Below are positions 41,281-50,969 of a stretch of 64,000 bases of DNA, piece after piece. The notes below the pieces were generated by a model that saw only the letters and a program-made list of their open reading frames with translations, did no database searches and was not told where the DNA came from. The translations under genes were made by a program, and so were the position numbers. The stretch is from Eubacteriales bacterium. GTDB taxonomy: Bacteria > Bacillota > Clostridia > Tissierellales > GPF-1. Positions within the stretch are counted from its first letter, which is position 1, and every line of letters starts with the position of its first letter. The DNA is taken from assembly GCA_030625815.1 (NCBI GenBank), contig DAOUQF010000009.1, positions 1-64,000 of the forward strand, read 5' to 3'.

Positions 41281-42486
41281 ATGATTAATCACGTTGTAAA
41301 GATTACCGAGAGCATTTCATGGATTGGCGTCAATGATCGCCAAAAACATCGCTTTGAGAACCTATGGCCTTTAGATCGCGGCATGGCGTACAATTCCTAT
41401 GTGATTGTCGACGAGAAGATCGCCGTGCTGGATACCGTGGAGCGCTGTTTTCTGGAAGATTACTTGGAGAAGTTGAACGAAGTGCTGGCGGGCCGTCCGG
41501 TGGATTATTTGATCATTAACCATATGGAGCCGGATCATACTGGAATCCTTCGCGAGATGACGGAACGCTACCCGGATATGCAGTTGGTGGGGAATAAAAA
41601 GACATTCCAATATTTGGATAATTTCTATTGCGTCAACAGCAATCGCCTTGAAGTGAAGGAGGGCGACGAACTGGATCTGGGAAACCGAAAATTGATGTTT
41701 TCCATGATGCCCATGGTGCATTGGCCGGAAGTCATGGTGACCTATGATCAAAAGGAACAGGTTTTGTTTTCAGCAGACGCCTTTGGATCTTTCGGAACCT
41801 TGGACGGGGGTTTGTTCGACTCTGATTTTGATATCCCAAGGGAATTCGAATCCGAGATGCGCCGCTATTATTCCAATATTGTCGGGAAATACGGCGCGCA
41901 GGTGCAGCGTGCCTTGAAGAAGCTGTCCGCCTTGGAGATTCAGACCATTTGTCCGTTGCATGGACCGGTTTGGCGCAGCCAAATTCCGTATCTGCTGGAC
42001 CTCTACGATCGCTGGTCTCGATTGGAAGGGGAGCCGGGCGCAGTTATCGTATATGGTTCGATGTATGGACATACGGCGAAGATGGCAGAGCGGGTTGCCC
42101 GCAGATTGCGAGAGAACGGCGTGACGGAAATTAAATTGTTCGACGCGTCAAAAACCCATTTGTCTTATATTTTGCAAGATGTTTGGAAGTACGAGGGATT
42201 GATTATCGGCAGTTGCGCCTATAACAATGCCGTTTTTCCTCCGGTAGCAGATCTCTTGTCGAAATTGGAGCATTGGGGCGTGAAAAACCGCACAGTTGGC
42301 GCTTTTGGGAACTATACCTGGAGCGGGGGCGGTTTGAAGGGGATTTTAGCGACCTTTGAAAAGCTTAAGTTGGAACCCGTTGGTCCGAATGTAGAGGCGC
42401 AAAGCTGCATGCATTACGCCGAAGAGGTTCTATTGGATGAATTGGCCGTCAATATGGCAAAAGCCATTTTAGACAAAGAAAACTAG
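41281..42486 (+). CDS. A-type flavodiiron protein (FprA family)
   Basis: 401 residues. The N-terminal metallo-beta-lactamase-like diiron domain has NHMEPDHTG (HxExDH) and the later MVHWPEVM, SADAFGSFG and CPLHGPVW ligands. The C-terminal flavodoxin domain starts near residue 255 with IVYGSMYGHTAKMAE (FMN loop) and GAFGNYTWSGGG. The family reduces O2 to water or NO to N2O in the cytoplasm of anaerobes. Electron donor unknown. The start ATG directly follows the preceding stop, with AAGGAGG as RBS. Confidence 0.95.
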   Translation: MINHVVKITESISWIGVNDRQKHRFENLWPLDRGMAYNSYVIVDEKIAVLDTVERCFLEDYLEKLNEVLAGRPVDYLIINHMEPDHTGILREMTERYPDMQLVGNKKTFQYLDNFYCVNSNRLEVKEGDELDLGNRKLMFSMMPMVHWPEVMVTYDQKEQVLFSADAFGSFGTLDGGLFDSDFDIPREFESEMRRYYSNIVGKYGAQVQRALKKLSALEIQTICPLHGPVWRSQIPYLLDLYDRWSRLEGEPGAVIVYGSMYGHTAKMAERVARRLRENGVTEIKLFDASKTHLSYILQDVWKYEGLIIGSCAYNNAVFPPVADLLSKLEHWGVKNRTVGAFGNYTWSGGGLKGILATFEKLKLEPVGPNVEAQSCMHYAEEVLLDELAVNMAKAILDKEN

Positions 42487-42498
42487 CGGGAGGGTACG

Positions 42499-44226
42499 AT
42501 GAATTATCAAGAAGCATATCAACAATGGTTGAATAATCCTTTTTTTGACGAAGCGACTAGAGCGGAACTTCGCGGGCTGGCAGGTAATGACTCGGAGATT
42601 CAAGACCGCTTTTATAAGGAATTGGAATTTGGCACGGCTGGTTTGCGCGGCAAGATCGGTGCAGGAACCAATCGCATGAATCCATATATCGTTGCCCGTG
42701 CAACCCAGGGGCTGGCGGAAGTGATTAAATCGGAAGGCCAGGAGTTTATGGATAGAGGCGTAGCCATCGCTTATGATTGTCGCCACTTTTCCGATGTGTT
42801 TGCCAAAACCGCAGCGTTGGTATTGGTCGGCAACGGAATCAAAGCCTATCTGTTTGAAGGGCTTCGACCGACGCCGGAATTGTCCTTTGCGGTTCGTCAT
42901 TTGAATTGCGGAGCGGGGATCGTCGTAACGGCGAGCCATAATCCTCAGGAGTACAATGGATACAAGGCGTATTGGGATGACGGAGCGCAGATTTTGCCGG
43001 AGATCGCCGATGTAGTGACGGAAGAGATTTTGAAGATTACGGATTTTGAATCGATTCCCATGGCGGATGAAGCGGAAGCCCGTGAATCCGGCCGCTTGGT
43101 GATGATCGGAAAAGAAATTGATGATTTGTATATCGATAAGGTAAAGGCGCTTTCCTTGCGGGATGCGGAACTGGACAAGTCCATCAAGATCGTCTATACC
43201 CCATTGAATGGAACCGGCAATGTACCGGTTCGGCGGGTTTTGGCAGAACGCGGGTTTACTGAAGTGGTTGTGGTGCCGGAGCAGGAAATGCCGGATCCCG
43301 ATTTCACAACTGTCGGCTATCCAAATCCGGAGGATACCAAGGCCTTTGCCTATGCGGAACGTTTGGGGCTTGAGATCGGCGCGGATCTTTTGATCGCGAC
43401 GGATCCGGATTGCGACCGCTTGGCTGTGGAAGTGAAAAATGAAGCGGGTGGCTATACCGCTTTAAATGGGAATCAAACAGGCGCCATGCTGGTGCAGTAT
43501 CTGTTGGAGTCCTATACGGAGCTCGGTACGATGCCCGAGAATCCTGCGATCGTCAAGTCGATCGTTACGGGAGACTTGGCCAAGGTGATTGCGGCAGGAT
43601 ACGGTGTAAAGACCTTTGAAGCCCTGACGGGATTTAAGAATATCTGTTCGTGGGCAAGCATTTGGGAAGAAACCAAGGCGCAAACCTTTGTATTTGGATA
43701 TGAGGAAAGCATCGGATTCTTGGCGGGTGATTTCGTTCGAGACAAGGATGCGGTGAATGCGGCGATGTTCTTGGCGGAGGCGGCAGCCTACTACCGCACA
43801 AAAGGGAAAACGCTTTTGGATATTTTGGAAGAAGTTTTTCAAAAGCATGGATATTACCGGGAGCGACAGATCGCCTTGGTCTTGGAAGGGATTGAAGGCG
43901 CGGAGCGAATCGAGCGAATGATGAAGAGTTATCGCGTGAATTATCCGACAAGCGTGGGCGGCATGACCCTCTTGGCTGCGACGGACTTTGCGGTTCAAGA
44001 GCGAACCCTTGCGGCAACCGGAGAGAAAGAAACCATTGATATTCCACCGACGAATGGATTGAAGTTCGAGATGGAGGGGGAGAGCTGGTATGCCCTTCGC
44101 CCATCGGGGACCGAGCCAAAGATCAAGCTTTATCTCTATTCCCGCGGGGAGAATGCAGCGGATGCGGAAGCCAAGCTGGATCGTTTGGAAAAGGGAATTT
44201 TAACGGAATTGAATGCCGTTGAATAG
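42499..44226 (+). CDS. Phospho-sugar mutase (alpha-D-phosphohexomutase family)
   Basis: 575 residues, the long phosphoglucomutase/phosphomannomutase type. The phosphoserine loop is VVTASHNPQEYNGYK, the metal loop ATDPDCDRL (usual Ala replaced by Cys), the sugar loop FGYEESIGF and the phosphate loop RPSGTEPKIKLY. It interconverts hexose 1- and 6-phosphates and, in some members, ribose 1-/5-phosphate (phosphopentomutase activity). It is the last gene of the packed run. The nucleoside phosphorylase nearby favours testing a pentose role. Confidence 0.92.
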   Translation: MNYQEAYQQWLNNPFFDEATRAELRGLAGNDSEIQDRFYKELEFGTAGLRGKIGAGTNRMNPYIVARATQGLAEVIKSEGQEFMDRGVAIAYDCRHFSDVFAKTAALVLVGNGIKAYLFEGLRPTPELSFAVRHLNCGAGIVVTASHNPQEYNGYKAYWDDGAQILPEIADVVTEEILKITDFESIPMADEAEARESGRLVMIGKEIDDLYIDKVKALSLRDAELDKSIKIVYTPLNGTGNVPVRRVLAERGFTEVVVVPEQEMPDPDFTTVGYPNPEDTKAFAYAERLGLEIGADLLIATDPDCDRLAVEVKNEAGGYTALNGNQTGAMLVQYLLESYTELGTMPENPAIVKSIVTGDLAKVIAAGYGVKTFEALTGFKNICSWASIWEETKAQTFVFGYEESIGFLAGDFVRDKDAVNAAMFLAEAAAYYRTKGKTLLDILEEVFQKHGYYRERQIALVLEGIEGAERIERMMKSYRVNYPTSVGGMTLLAATDFAVQERTLAATGEKETIDIPPTNGLKFEMEGESWYALRPSGTEPKIKLYLYSRGENAADAEAKLDRLEKGILTELNAVE

Positions 44227-44229
44227 GAG

Positions 44230-44253
44230 AACGCCTTCGGGCGTTTTTCTTTT
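44230..44253 (+). terminator. Terminator after the phosphohexomutase
   Basis: AACGCC TTCG GGCGTT, stem with a very stable TTCG tetraloop and T-rich tail. Confidence 0.9.
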
Positions 44254-44286
44254 GCTGTAAACATTTTGTAAATAGAATTATATAAT

Positions 44287-44315
44287 TTGACTTACGAAAT
44301 ATATCGGAGTAAGAT
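44287..44315 (+). promoter_or_regulatory. Promoter and inverted repeat ahead of the RHH-clpB pair
   Basis: TTGACT (44287-44292), 17-bp spacer, TAAGAT (44310-44315). The inverted repeat CTTAC (44291-44295) / GTAAG (44309-44313) lies across the spacer and -10 and could be an operator. No CtsR or CIRCE element typical for clpB was seen. Confidence 0.6.
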
Positions 44316-44334
44316 AAAATTAGGAGGTGAAGCC

Positions 44335-45006
44335 ATGAGTCGCAGTTTATATAGTTTGATCCTTTCCGACGCGGTGGTGGAAGCCATTGATCGAGAAGCA
44401 TATCATCAGCAATGCAATCGTTCACGATTGATCGAACGCATTTTGGCGGAGTATACGGGTGTGGAAACCAGGGAAGCGCAGGTGCGGGAGATGATGGACG
44501 AGATCGCAAGATTATTGTCCGTGCAAAAGCATATTCAGGTATTGCCCAATCGGGAAACACAAAGTCTGGTTTATCAAGCGCCGATTCGATTCAAGTACAA
44601 TCCGACCCTTCGCTACCGGTTGGAATGGCGGGAGATGAACGGGGAGCATCAGGCGGTTTTGAAGATCTTTTCTCGCACCACATCGCGCCCCTTGGCGGAT
44701 GCTTTGGAGGCTTTTTTCTTGAATATGAATCGATGGGAAGCTGCCTATGTGCCCTTTATGCAAGGAAAAAACCGCTTGTATCGAAACGAAGGAAAAGGCA
44801 CGATTCAATTCGTGAAAATTTTATATGCGGGATCGCTGGCCCACGAGGAAGTAAGCCAATTGATCAGTCGCTATTTGAAACTGTTGAATACGGCCATTGA
44901 GCGGTACTTTTCTTCCGATGATCCACAGATTCGGGAGAGAAGAGGGAGAGAGGTCCTGCGCCGATGGGGTGAAGAGGTGCGAAAGGAGGAAGAGCGATGG
45001 AAATGA
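44335..45006 (+). CDS. Ribbon-helix-helix-like N-terminus protein of unknown function
   Basis: 223 residues. The start is ATG 44335 after TAGGAGGTGAAGCC; the frame from 44287 overlaps the promoter and is rejected. The first 45 residues (SLYSLILSDAVVEAIDREAYHQQCNRSRLIERILAEY) fit a beta-strand plus two helices typical of RHH DNA-binding domains. The remaining 175 residues are a mixed domain I do not recognise. It overlaps clpB by 10 bp, so the two are coupled. It may regulate clpB or itself, or act with ClpB. Confidence 0.7.
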   Translation: MSRSLYSLILSDAVVEAIDREAYHQQCNRSRLIERILAEYTGVETREAQVREMMDEIARLLSVQKHIQVLPNRETQSLVYQAPIRFKYNPTLRYRLEWREMNGEHQAVLKIFSRTTSRPLADALEAFFLNMNRWEAAYVPFMQGKNRLYRNEGKGTIQFVKILYAGSLAHEEVSQLISRYLKLLNTAIERYFSSDDPQIRERRGREVLRRWGEEVRKEEERWK

Positions 45007-47591
45007 ATCGATTGACGCAAAAATCAGTCAGCGCGCTGCAGCGCGCGGAACAATTGGCAAAGGAACACGGCAATCCGGAGTTGAGGCAGATGCATCTTTT
45101 GCTTGCCTTGAATGAGGATCCGGAGGGCTTGATCCCCCGCACCCTGGAGAAGATGGGTGTCGACGGGGCGAGGCTGAAAGCGGAGGCAAGGACTGCAATC
45201 GAGGGATATCCAAAGCTGCAGGGCGGCGCCTTATCCGTATCGGCCGACATGGACAGAGCCATGAATGCGGCGGAGCGGGAAGCCAAAAAGATGAAGGATG
45301 AATACTATTCTGTCGAGCATTTCTTTTTGGGGCTCTTGATGGAAGCAACGGGAGAGTTGACAGAATTGCTGAAGCGATTCGATGTGACGCGTCACCGATT
45401 TTTGCAGGCGCTGCAGGGCATTCGAGGGAATCAGCGAGTGGTGTCGGAGAATCCGGAATCGACCTATGACGTCTTGGAGAAATACGGCCATGATCTGGTG
45501 AAGGAAGCGAGGGAAAATCGTCTCGATCCGGTGATCGGCCGAGATGAGGAGATTCGCCATGTGGTGCGCATTCTCTCTCGAAAAACGAAGAACAATCCCG
45601 TCTTGATCGGAGAACCCGGGGTGGGGAAAACGGCCATCGCGGAGGGGTTGGCGCAGCGGATTGTTAAGGGCGACGTGCCGGAGAGCTTAAAGGACAAACG
45701 GATCTTTTCTTTGGATATGGGTTTCTTGATTGCCGGGGCAAAATACCGGGGCGAGTTTGAGGAGCGCTTTAAGGCGGTGTTGAAGGAAATTCAGGAGAGC
45801 GACGGACAGATCCTGCTTTTTATGGATGAATTGCATACCGTGGTGGGCGCTGGGAAGACCGAGGGCGCCATGGATGCGGGAAATATGCTCAAGCCCCTGT
45901 TGGCGCGAGGCGTGCTCCATTGCATTGGAGCGACGACCCTGAAGGAATATCACCGATATATCGAAAAAGACGCGGCTTTGGAACGGCGATTTCAGCCGGT
46001 GATCGTGAACGAGCCCACCGTGGAAGATACGATTTCGATCCTGCGGGGATTGAAAGAGCGCTATGAGAATTTTCACGGGGTTAAGATTGCCGATGCGGCG
46101 CTCTTGACGGCGGCGACCCTTTCCAATCGCTATATTTCGGATCGATTTTTGCCGGATAAGGCGATTGACTTGGTGGATGAAGCCTGTGCCTTGATTCGAA
46201 CCGAGATGGAATCCATGCCGACGGAAGTGGATCAGATATCCAGAAAGATGATGACCCTGGAAATCGAAGAGGCGGCTTTGAAGAAAGAAAAGGACGAGGC
46301 CAGCAAGGAACGGCTGGAAGAGGTCAAACGATTGTTGGCGCAAGACCGGGAGCAATTGACGGCCATGCGCGCGCAATGGGAGGCGGAGAAGTCGCAGATT
46401 GGAACCGTGCAGGAGCTCAGATCCCGTCTGGAAGAATTGCAGTTTCAAATTGAAGAGGCGGAACGGGCATACGACTTGAATCGAGCAGCGGAATTAAAAT
46501 ACGGCGAGCTGCCGGCTGCACAGGAAGCTCTGGAAACCGCCGAAAAGGAAATGGAACAGCGACGAGGCGAACGGAACAGTCTGCTTAGGGAACGCGTGAC
46601 GGAGGAAGAGATCGCTCAGATCGTTTCCCAATGGACGGGGATTCCCTTGACGAAACTTGTGGAGAGTGAGAAGGAAAAACTCCTTCGCTTGGAAGATCGT
46701 CTGCATGAACGGGTAATCGGCCAGGACGAAGCGGTCCGCTTGGTGTCCGATGCGATTCTTCGATCCCGTGCCGGGATTCAGGATCCTCACAAGCCCATCG
46801 GTTCTTTTATCTTCTTGGGACCGACGGGAGTCGGCAAGACGGAGTTGGCCAAGTCCTTGGCGGAAACCCTCTTTGACTCCGAAGACAATCTGGTTCGCAT
46901 CGATATGAGCGAATATATGGAACGCCATGCCGTCAGCAAATTGATTGGGGCGCCTCCGGGATATGTGGGTTATGAAGAGGGCGGTCAACTCACCGAGATC
47001 ATTCGCCGCAAGCCCTATTCTGTGGTTCTCTTCGACGAGATTGAAAAGGCTCACAAGGATGTCTTCAATATCCTTTTGCAGGTCTTGGACGATGGAAGAA
47101 TCACCGATGCCCAGGGGAAGACGGTTGATTTCAAAAACACGGTTATTATCATGACATCCAATCTGGGTTCCGAGCTTCTGCTGGAGGAACTTGCGGTCAC
47201 GGATGTGATCAGCGCCACCACCCGGGATGCGGTGATGAGCCGGCTGCACGGACATTTTCGCCCCGAATTCCTGAATCGAATCGATGAAATTGTTCTCTAC
47301 AAGCCATTGAGCCGGTCGGAGATGGATCAGATTCTGACCCTGCAATTGAAAAATTTGCAGAAACGTTTGGCGGACCGAAAGCTTCAGATTCAATTGACGC
47401 AAAAAGCTAGAGAAGCCATTCTGAAGCATGGATACAATCCGATTTACGGAGCGCGGCCTTTGAAGCGATACCTGCAAAGAGAAGTGGAAACCGCTCTGGC
47501 CAAGTTGATTTTGAAGGAAGCGATCACCATGGGCGCGACCATTGAAATTGACGGGGTCGGCGGCGTTCTGTCCTATCGGATTCTAGACTGA
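44997..47591 (+). CDS. clpB: ATP-dependent disaggregase ClpB
   Basis: Hsp100 chaperone that extracts proteins from aggregates together with DnaK. 864 residues. It has an N-terminal Clp_N repeat domain (1-145), AAA+ module 1 (Walker [10 protein letters not shown] near 200), a long coiled-coil M domain (about 400-520; distinguishes ClpB from ClpA/C), and AAA+ module 2 (GPTGVGKTE near 603, then the [13 protein letters not shown] pore loop). It lacks the ClpP-binding loop as far as I can see. AAGGAGG precedes the ATG inside the upstream gene. Confidence 0.95.
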   Translation: MEMNRLTQKSVSALQRAEQLAKEHGNPELRQMHLLLALNEDPEGLIPRTLEKMGVDGARLKAEARTAIEGYPKLQGGALSVSADMDRAMNAAEREAKKMKDEYYSVEHFFLGLLMEATGELTELLKRFDVTRHRFLQALQGIRGNQRVVSENPESTYDVLEKYGHDLVKEARENRLDPVIGRDEEIRHVVRILSRKTKNNPVLIGEPGVGKTAIAEGLAQRIVKGDVPESLKDKRIFSLDMGFLIAGAKYRGEFEERFKAVLKEIQESDGQILLFMDELHTVVGAGKTEGAMDAGNMLKPLLARGVLHCIGATTLKEYHRYIEKDAALERRFQPVIVNEPTVEDTISILRGLKERYENFHGVKIADAALLTAATLSNRYISDRFLPDKAIDLVDEACALIRTEMESMPTEVDQISRKMMTLEIEEAALKKEKDEASKERLEEVKRLLAQDREQLTAMRAQWEAEKSQIGTVQELRSRLEELQFQIEEAERAYDLNRAAELKYGELPAAQEALETAEKEMEQRRGERNSLLRERVTEEEIAQIVSQWTGIPLTKLVESEKEKLLRLEDRLHERVIGQDEAVRLVSDAILRSRAGIQDPHKPIGSFIFLGPTGVGKTELAKSLAETLFDSEDNLVRIDMSEYMERHAVSKLIGAPPGYVGYEEGGQLTEIIRRKPYSVVLFDEIEKAHKDVFNILLQVLDDGRITDAQGKTVDFKNTVIIMTSNLGSELLLEELAVTDVISATTRDAVMSRLHGHFRPEFLNRIDEIVLYKPLSRSEMDQILTLQLKNLQKRLADRKLQIQLTQKAREAILKHGYNPIYGARPLKRYLQREVETALAKLILKEAITMGATIEIDGVGGVLSYRILD

Positions 47592-47599
47592 GAGGCGAA

Positions 47600-47634
47600 G
47601 CCTCGCACCTGATCTTTTTGGGCGCGGGGCTTTT
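47600..47634 (+). terminator. Probable terminator after clpB
   Basis: GCCTCGC / GCGGGGC, 7-bp stem with one G-U and a 17-nt loop, followed by TTTT. Confidence 0.55.
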
Positions 47635-47720
47635 GCATGAATAGGAATGGAGCTGGCTTTATTCAAAGGGGTGAAGTATTTCTGCATAGGTGAAGAGCGA
47701 AGCTTCAAAAATATTTCAAA

Positions 47721-47749
47721 TTGCCGATTGTGGGATTTCATGGTAAACT
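47721..47749 (+). promoter_or_regulatory. Candidate promoter of the 39-codon ORF and MFS leader
   Basis: TTGCCG, 17-bp spacer, TAAACT (identical to the -10 of the aromatic leader), 19 bp before the small ORF start. Confidence 0.5.
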
Positions 47750-47767
47750 TAAAGCTGGAGGGCAAAT

Positions 47768-47887
47768 ATGAGAGGTCAAAATCATGCCAATACAACTTTA
47801 AATAGTTTACCTTTGTGTTTGCTAGGAATTTCTGGAATTTCTGCTTTTTACGGGACGGGTGCGTCTGAAATTCGATATGAATCGTAA
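47768..47887 (+). CDS. 39-residue small ORF, possible leader peptide or small protein
   Basis: ATG 47768 follows GGAGGG (spacing about 6) and a candidate promoter; it stops at 47885-47887. The middle is hydrophobic (LPLCLLGISGISAFYG), with polar ends. A perfect terminator lies 26 nt downstream and then an MFS transporter. Two readings are possible: an independent small hydrophobic protein, or a regulatory leader peptide whose translation controls read-through into the transporter, as known for several drug-resistance genes of Firmicutes. No amino acid is enriched as in an amino acid attenuator. Confidence 0.5.
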   Translation: MRGQNHANTTLNSLPLCLLGISGISAFYGTGASEIRYES

Positions 47888-47900
47888 AAGGCAAATGGAT

Positions 47901-47943
47901 GATCAAGTTTGTTACAGATCAACTTTTGTTGATCTGTTTTTTT
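47901..47943 (+). terminator. Terminator (possible attenuator) ahead of the MFS transporter
   Basis: ACAGATCAAC (47914-47923) / GTTGATCTGT (47928-47937), perfect 10-bp stem, TTTT loop, T6 tail. The preceding GATCAAGTT (47901-47909) offers competing pairs: GATCAA with TTGATC of the 3' arm, or AAGTT with AACTT covering the 5' arm. So an on/off switch is structurally possible. Confidence 0.75.
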
Positions 47944-48005
47944 ATGTCCAATTTAGACCGGGTGGGGATCGCAATACTTGATGAATTTCAGAAAGAGGGA
48001 GAAAG

Positions 48006-49211
48006 ATGACAAAAACAACTGAGAACAAACTACGAGACAATGTAAAAAAGAATTACTTGTATGCATTCCTATCAAATTTCAATTTAACCCAAGGGGTATG
48101 GATGCTCTATCTGGCATATCGGGGGCTGTCCTTATTTGAAATTGGGATTATGGAATCCATATTTCATATCACATCCTTTACAATGGAAGTGCCAACGGGG
48201 ATGATTGCTGACTTATACGGCAGAAAAACAAGCCGAGTGATGGGTCGGATTTTGGCCGTTGTTTCAACGATGATTATGCTGCTGTCGACAAATCTGGTTT
48301 TCTTTGCAGTGAGTTTTATCTTCAGCGCCTTGAGTTACAACCTGGAGTCCGGAGCGGGCGATGCCCTGATCTATGATTCATTAAAGGCGATCGGCGAAGA
48401 AAATGATTATATGAGAATCACAGGAAGAAGGGAGATCTGCTACCAGCTGGCATCAACGGGCGCCCTTTTGATCGGCGGGTATCTTGCGACGATCGACTAT
48501 CAGCTGGTCTACAAATTTGCTCTGGTTGTCGGCGTGCTGACCGTTGTTCAGACCTTTTCCTTTACGGAACCGGAGTACGGAAAGATTGAGCATGAGGAGA
48601 ATGGATTCAAAACTATGGCGAAGCAACTGAAAACCAGTATAGGCGTCCTTTTGGCGGATAAGAAGATTGGATTTCTAATCGTTGTCGTGGAAGTCTTTTC
48701 TCTGTATTTTACAACGGAATTCTTTTACGTTCAAAACCTGATGAAATTGTCGGGACATACGGAGTTTCAAATTGGAATTACCCTGGCGACGGGATCGCTG
48801 GGGGGAGCCTTTATGGCTGCAATGGTTCATAAATTTGATGAAAGATATTCACCCGATCAATTGCTGCGTGTGTTTCCGATCCTGGGGATCCTCGGGTTTT
48901 GGATGATGGCGATACCGGGCATAACCTGGTTTGCTTTCGTCTTTCTGTCGATTGTAGAGGGGGCGATGTTTGTTTCCATCAGCGATTATATCAATCGATT
49001 GATCCCGTCGGAACAGCGGGCGACCATCCTCTCCTTTCAAAGCATGCTCTTCAGCATTCTGATGATTGTGCTTTTCCCGCTTGTTGGGAAAATCGGAGAT
49101 GTCTTCGGTCTAGGTCGCGCCTTTTTCATCATTGCGATTTTTGCGACGATTACCCTGGGGACTCTTGAATATATTGTGATGACCAACGCAAGCAAGTTTA
49201 AACGCTTATAG
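48006..49211 (+). CDS. Major facilitator superfamily transporter
   Basis: 401 residues, about 12 hydrophobic segments. TGMIADLYGRKTSRVMGRIL after TM2 is the MFS loop motif GxxxDrxGrk. Family resemblance is to drug/metabolite efflux type carriers. GAAAGAGGGAGAAAG precedes the ATG. An upstream small ORF with terminator suggests induced expression. Substrate unknown. Confidence 0.85.
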   Translation: MTKTTENKLRDNVKKNYLYAFLSNFNLTQGVWMLYLAYRGLSLFEIGIMESIFHITSFTMEVPTGMIADLYGRKTSRVMGRILAVVSTMIMLLSTNLVFFAVSFIFSALSYNLESGAGDALIYDSLKAIGEENDYMRITGRREICYQLASTGALLIGGYLATIDYQLVYKFALVVGVLTVVQTFSFTEPEYGKIEHEENGFKTMAKQLKTSIGVLLADKKIGFLIVVVEVFSLYFTTEFFYVQNLMKLSGHTEFQIGITLATGSLGGAFMAAMVHKFDERYSPDQLLRVFPILGILGFWMMAIPGITWFAFVFLSIVEGAMFVSISDYINRLIPSEQRATILSFQSMLFSILMIVLFPLVGKIGDVFGLGRAFFIIAIFATITLGTLEYIVMTNASKFKRL

Positions 49212-49234
49212 AAGAGCGCAGGGCGGGTTTTGGA

Positions 49235-49263
49235 TTGACAAAATTCGGTCCCTGTAATATCAT
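49235..49263 (+). promoter_or_regulatory. Sigma-A promoter of the asnS T-box leader
   Basis: TTGACA, 17-bp spacer, TATCAT. Confidence 0.75.
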
Positions 49264-49269
49264 AAATAG

Positions 49270-49509
49270 GGAAAGCTGATGATGGGAAGAGTAGCTTTTG
49301 TTGCTTATGCAAAGCGAGCCAGAGACGGTGAAAGTCTGGCCATAAGGCAAAGGGGAAAAACATCCCGTAGGCGCTGCATTGAAACGATTTGGAGTAGATG
49401 CAGACGGCAACCGACCGTTATCGGATTGAGTGACGCGCAATGACGCGCGTAACTAGGGTGGTACCGCGAATAGACCTTTCGTCCCTTTTTGGGATGAGAG
49501 GTTTTTTTT
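49270..49509 (+). ncRNA. T-box riboswitch, Asn-type, upstream of asnS
   Basis: Contains the canonical T-box AGGGTGGTACCGCGA (49455-49469). A terminator follows, formed by 49473-49484 and 49490-49501 with T8. Stem I spans about 49275-49367, with GATGGGA on its 5' side and ATCCC on its 3' side. Between them GGGGAAAAACATCCC places the codon AAC (Asn; 49359-49361) at the specifier position, in agreement with asnS. The specifier is a manual reading. Confidence 0.9.
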
Positions 49510-49527
49510 ATTGGAGGAGGAAAGCGA

Positions 49528-50919
49528 ATGAAAGGCATTAAGATTCGAGAAATTCATAACAGCCCGGAGCGCTACGCAGATCAGGAAATTACCGTTATGG
49601 GATGGGTGCGCACCAATCGGGGATCCAAGCATTTTGGGTTTATTGAGTTAAACGACGGTTCTCATTTCAGAGGCATTCAAGTGGTGTACGAAGGTGAACT
49701 GGAAAACTTTGAAGCGGTGAAAAAGTTCAGCATTTCATCGTCTTTGCAAGTGAAGGGCACCCTGGTATTAACGCCGGACAACAAACAACCCTACGAGCTA
49801 AAGGCAACGTCGATTGAATTGATTGGGGATTGCCCGAGCGAATATCCGTTGCAAAAGAAACGTCATAGCTTTGAATATTTGCGATCGATTGCGCATTTGC
49901 GACCGCGAACCAATACGTTTTCTGCGGTATTTCGCATTCGTTCGTTAGCGGCCTTCGCGATTCATCAATTCTTCCAGGATCAAGGATTTGTCTATGTGCA
50001 TACGCCAATTATCACGGGTTCCGACGCCGAGGGCGCGGGAGAGATGTTTCGGATTACGACCTTGGATCTTCAAAACTTGCCTCGCACCGAAGCAGGGGAA
50101 GTCGACGAGAAGCGAGATTTCTTCGGTAAGGAAACGAACCTGACGGTATCGGGTCAATTGTCGGCGGAGACTTATGCTTTGGCCATGCGCGATGTTTATA
50201 CGTTTGGACCGACCTTCCGTGCAGAAAACTCCAACACGGCACGCCATGCGGCGGAATTCTGGATGATTGAGCCGGAGATTGCCTTTGCGGATCTTCAGGA
50301 TGACATGGAAATGGCAGAAGACATGTTGAAGTATATTATTTCCTATGTGATGGAAAAAGCCCCAGAGGAATTGGAATTCTTCAATAAGTTTGTGGACAAG
50401 GGATTGTTGGAGCGTTTGAACCATGTCGTTTCATCGGATTTTGGCCGCATCACCTATACCGAAGCTATCGAGATCTTGGAGAAAGCGGACAAGAAATTCG
50501 ACTTCCCGGTATCTTGGGGCATCGATTTGCAAACGGAGCATGAGCGATATCTTACAGAAGAGGTGTATAATCGTCCCGTCTTTGTTACCGATTATCCAAA
50601 GGAGATCAAGGCCTTCTATATGCGCATGAACGACGACAACAAGACCGTTGCGGCCATGGACTTGCTTGTGCCGGGTGTTGGCGAGATCATTGGCGGAAGC
50701 CAGCGTGAAGAGCGTCTGGACGTCTTGCAGGCGAGAATCCAGGAGATGGGGCTCAATGAAGAGGATTATTGGTGGTATTTGGAGCTTCGAAAATACGGAA
50801 CGGCGAAACATGCCGGATTCGGATTGGGGTTTGAACGAGCGATCATGTACTTGACAGGAATGGCAAATATTCGCGACGTTGTTTCTTTCCCGCGCACGGT
50901 GAAAAATGCAGAATTTTAA
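49528..50919 (+). CDS. asnS: Asparaginyl-tRNA synthetase
   Basis: Class IIb synthetase, 463 residues. The N-terminal OB-fold anticodon-binding domain ([22 protein letters not shown]) is followed by the catalytic domain with motif 2 ([25 protein letters not shown]) and motif 3 ([15 protein letters not shown]). [14 protein letters not shown] is AsnS-type. GGAGGAGG precedes the ATG. The T-box leader makes it respond to uncharged tRNA-Asn. Confidence 0.97.
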   Translation: MKGIKIREIHNSPERYADQEITVMGWVRTNRGSKHFGFIELNDGSHFRGIQVVYEGELENFEAVKKFSISSSLQVKGTLVLTPDNKQPYELKATSIELIGDCPSEYPLQKKRHSFEYLRSIAHLRPRTNTFSAVFRIRSLAAFAIHQFFQDQGFVYVHTPIITGSDAEGAGEMFRITTLDLQNLPRTEAGEVDEKRDFFGKETNLTVSGQLSAETYALAMRDVYTFGPTFRAENSNTARHAAEFWMIEPEIAFADLQDDMEMAEDMLKYIISYVMEKAPEELEFFNKFVDKGLLERLNHVVSSDFGRITYTEAIEILEKADKKFDFPVSWGIDLQTEHERYLTEEVYNRPVFVTDYPKEIKAFYMRMNDDNKTVAAMDLLVPGVGEIIGGSQREERLDVLQARIQEMGLNEEDYWWYLELRKYGTAKHAGFGLGFERAIMYLTGMANIRDVVSFPRTVKNAEF

Positions 50920-50969
50920 ATACCAAATTTTGGGGTATTGATAACTCGGATAGATTGGAGGCGTGTCAC

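Noticed and set aside
45687-47477. Long minus-strand open frames within clpB (about 250 and 330 codons)
   Set aside because: Antisense shadows caused by codon bias; clpB is complete with all motifs on the plus strand.
47955-48000. T-box-like GGGTGGGGATCGC before the MFS gene
   Set aside because: It differs from the T-box core at key positions, has no following terminator, and a transporter of unknown substrate gives no matching specifier.
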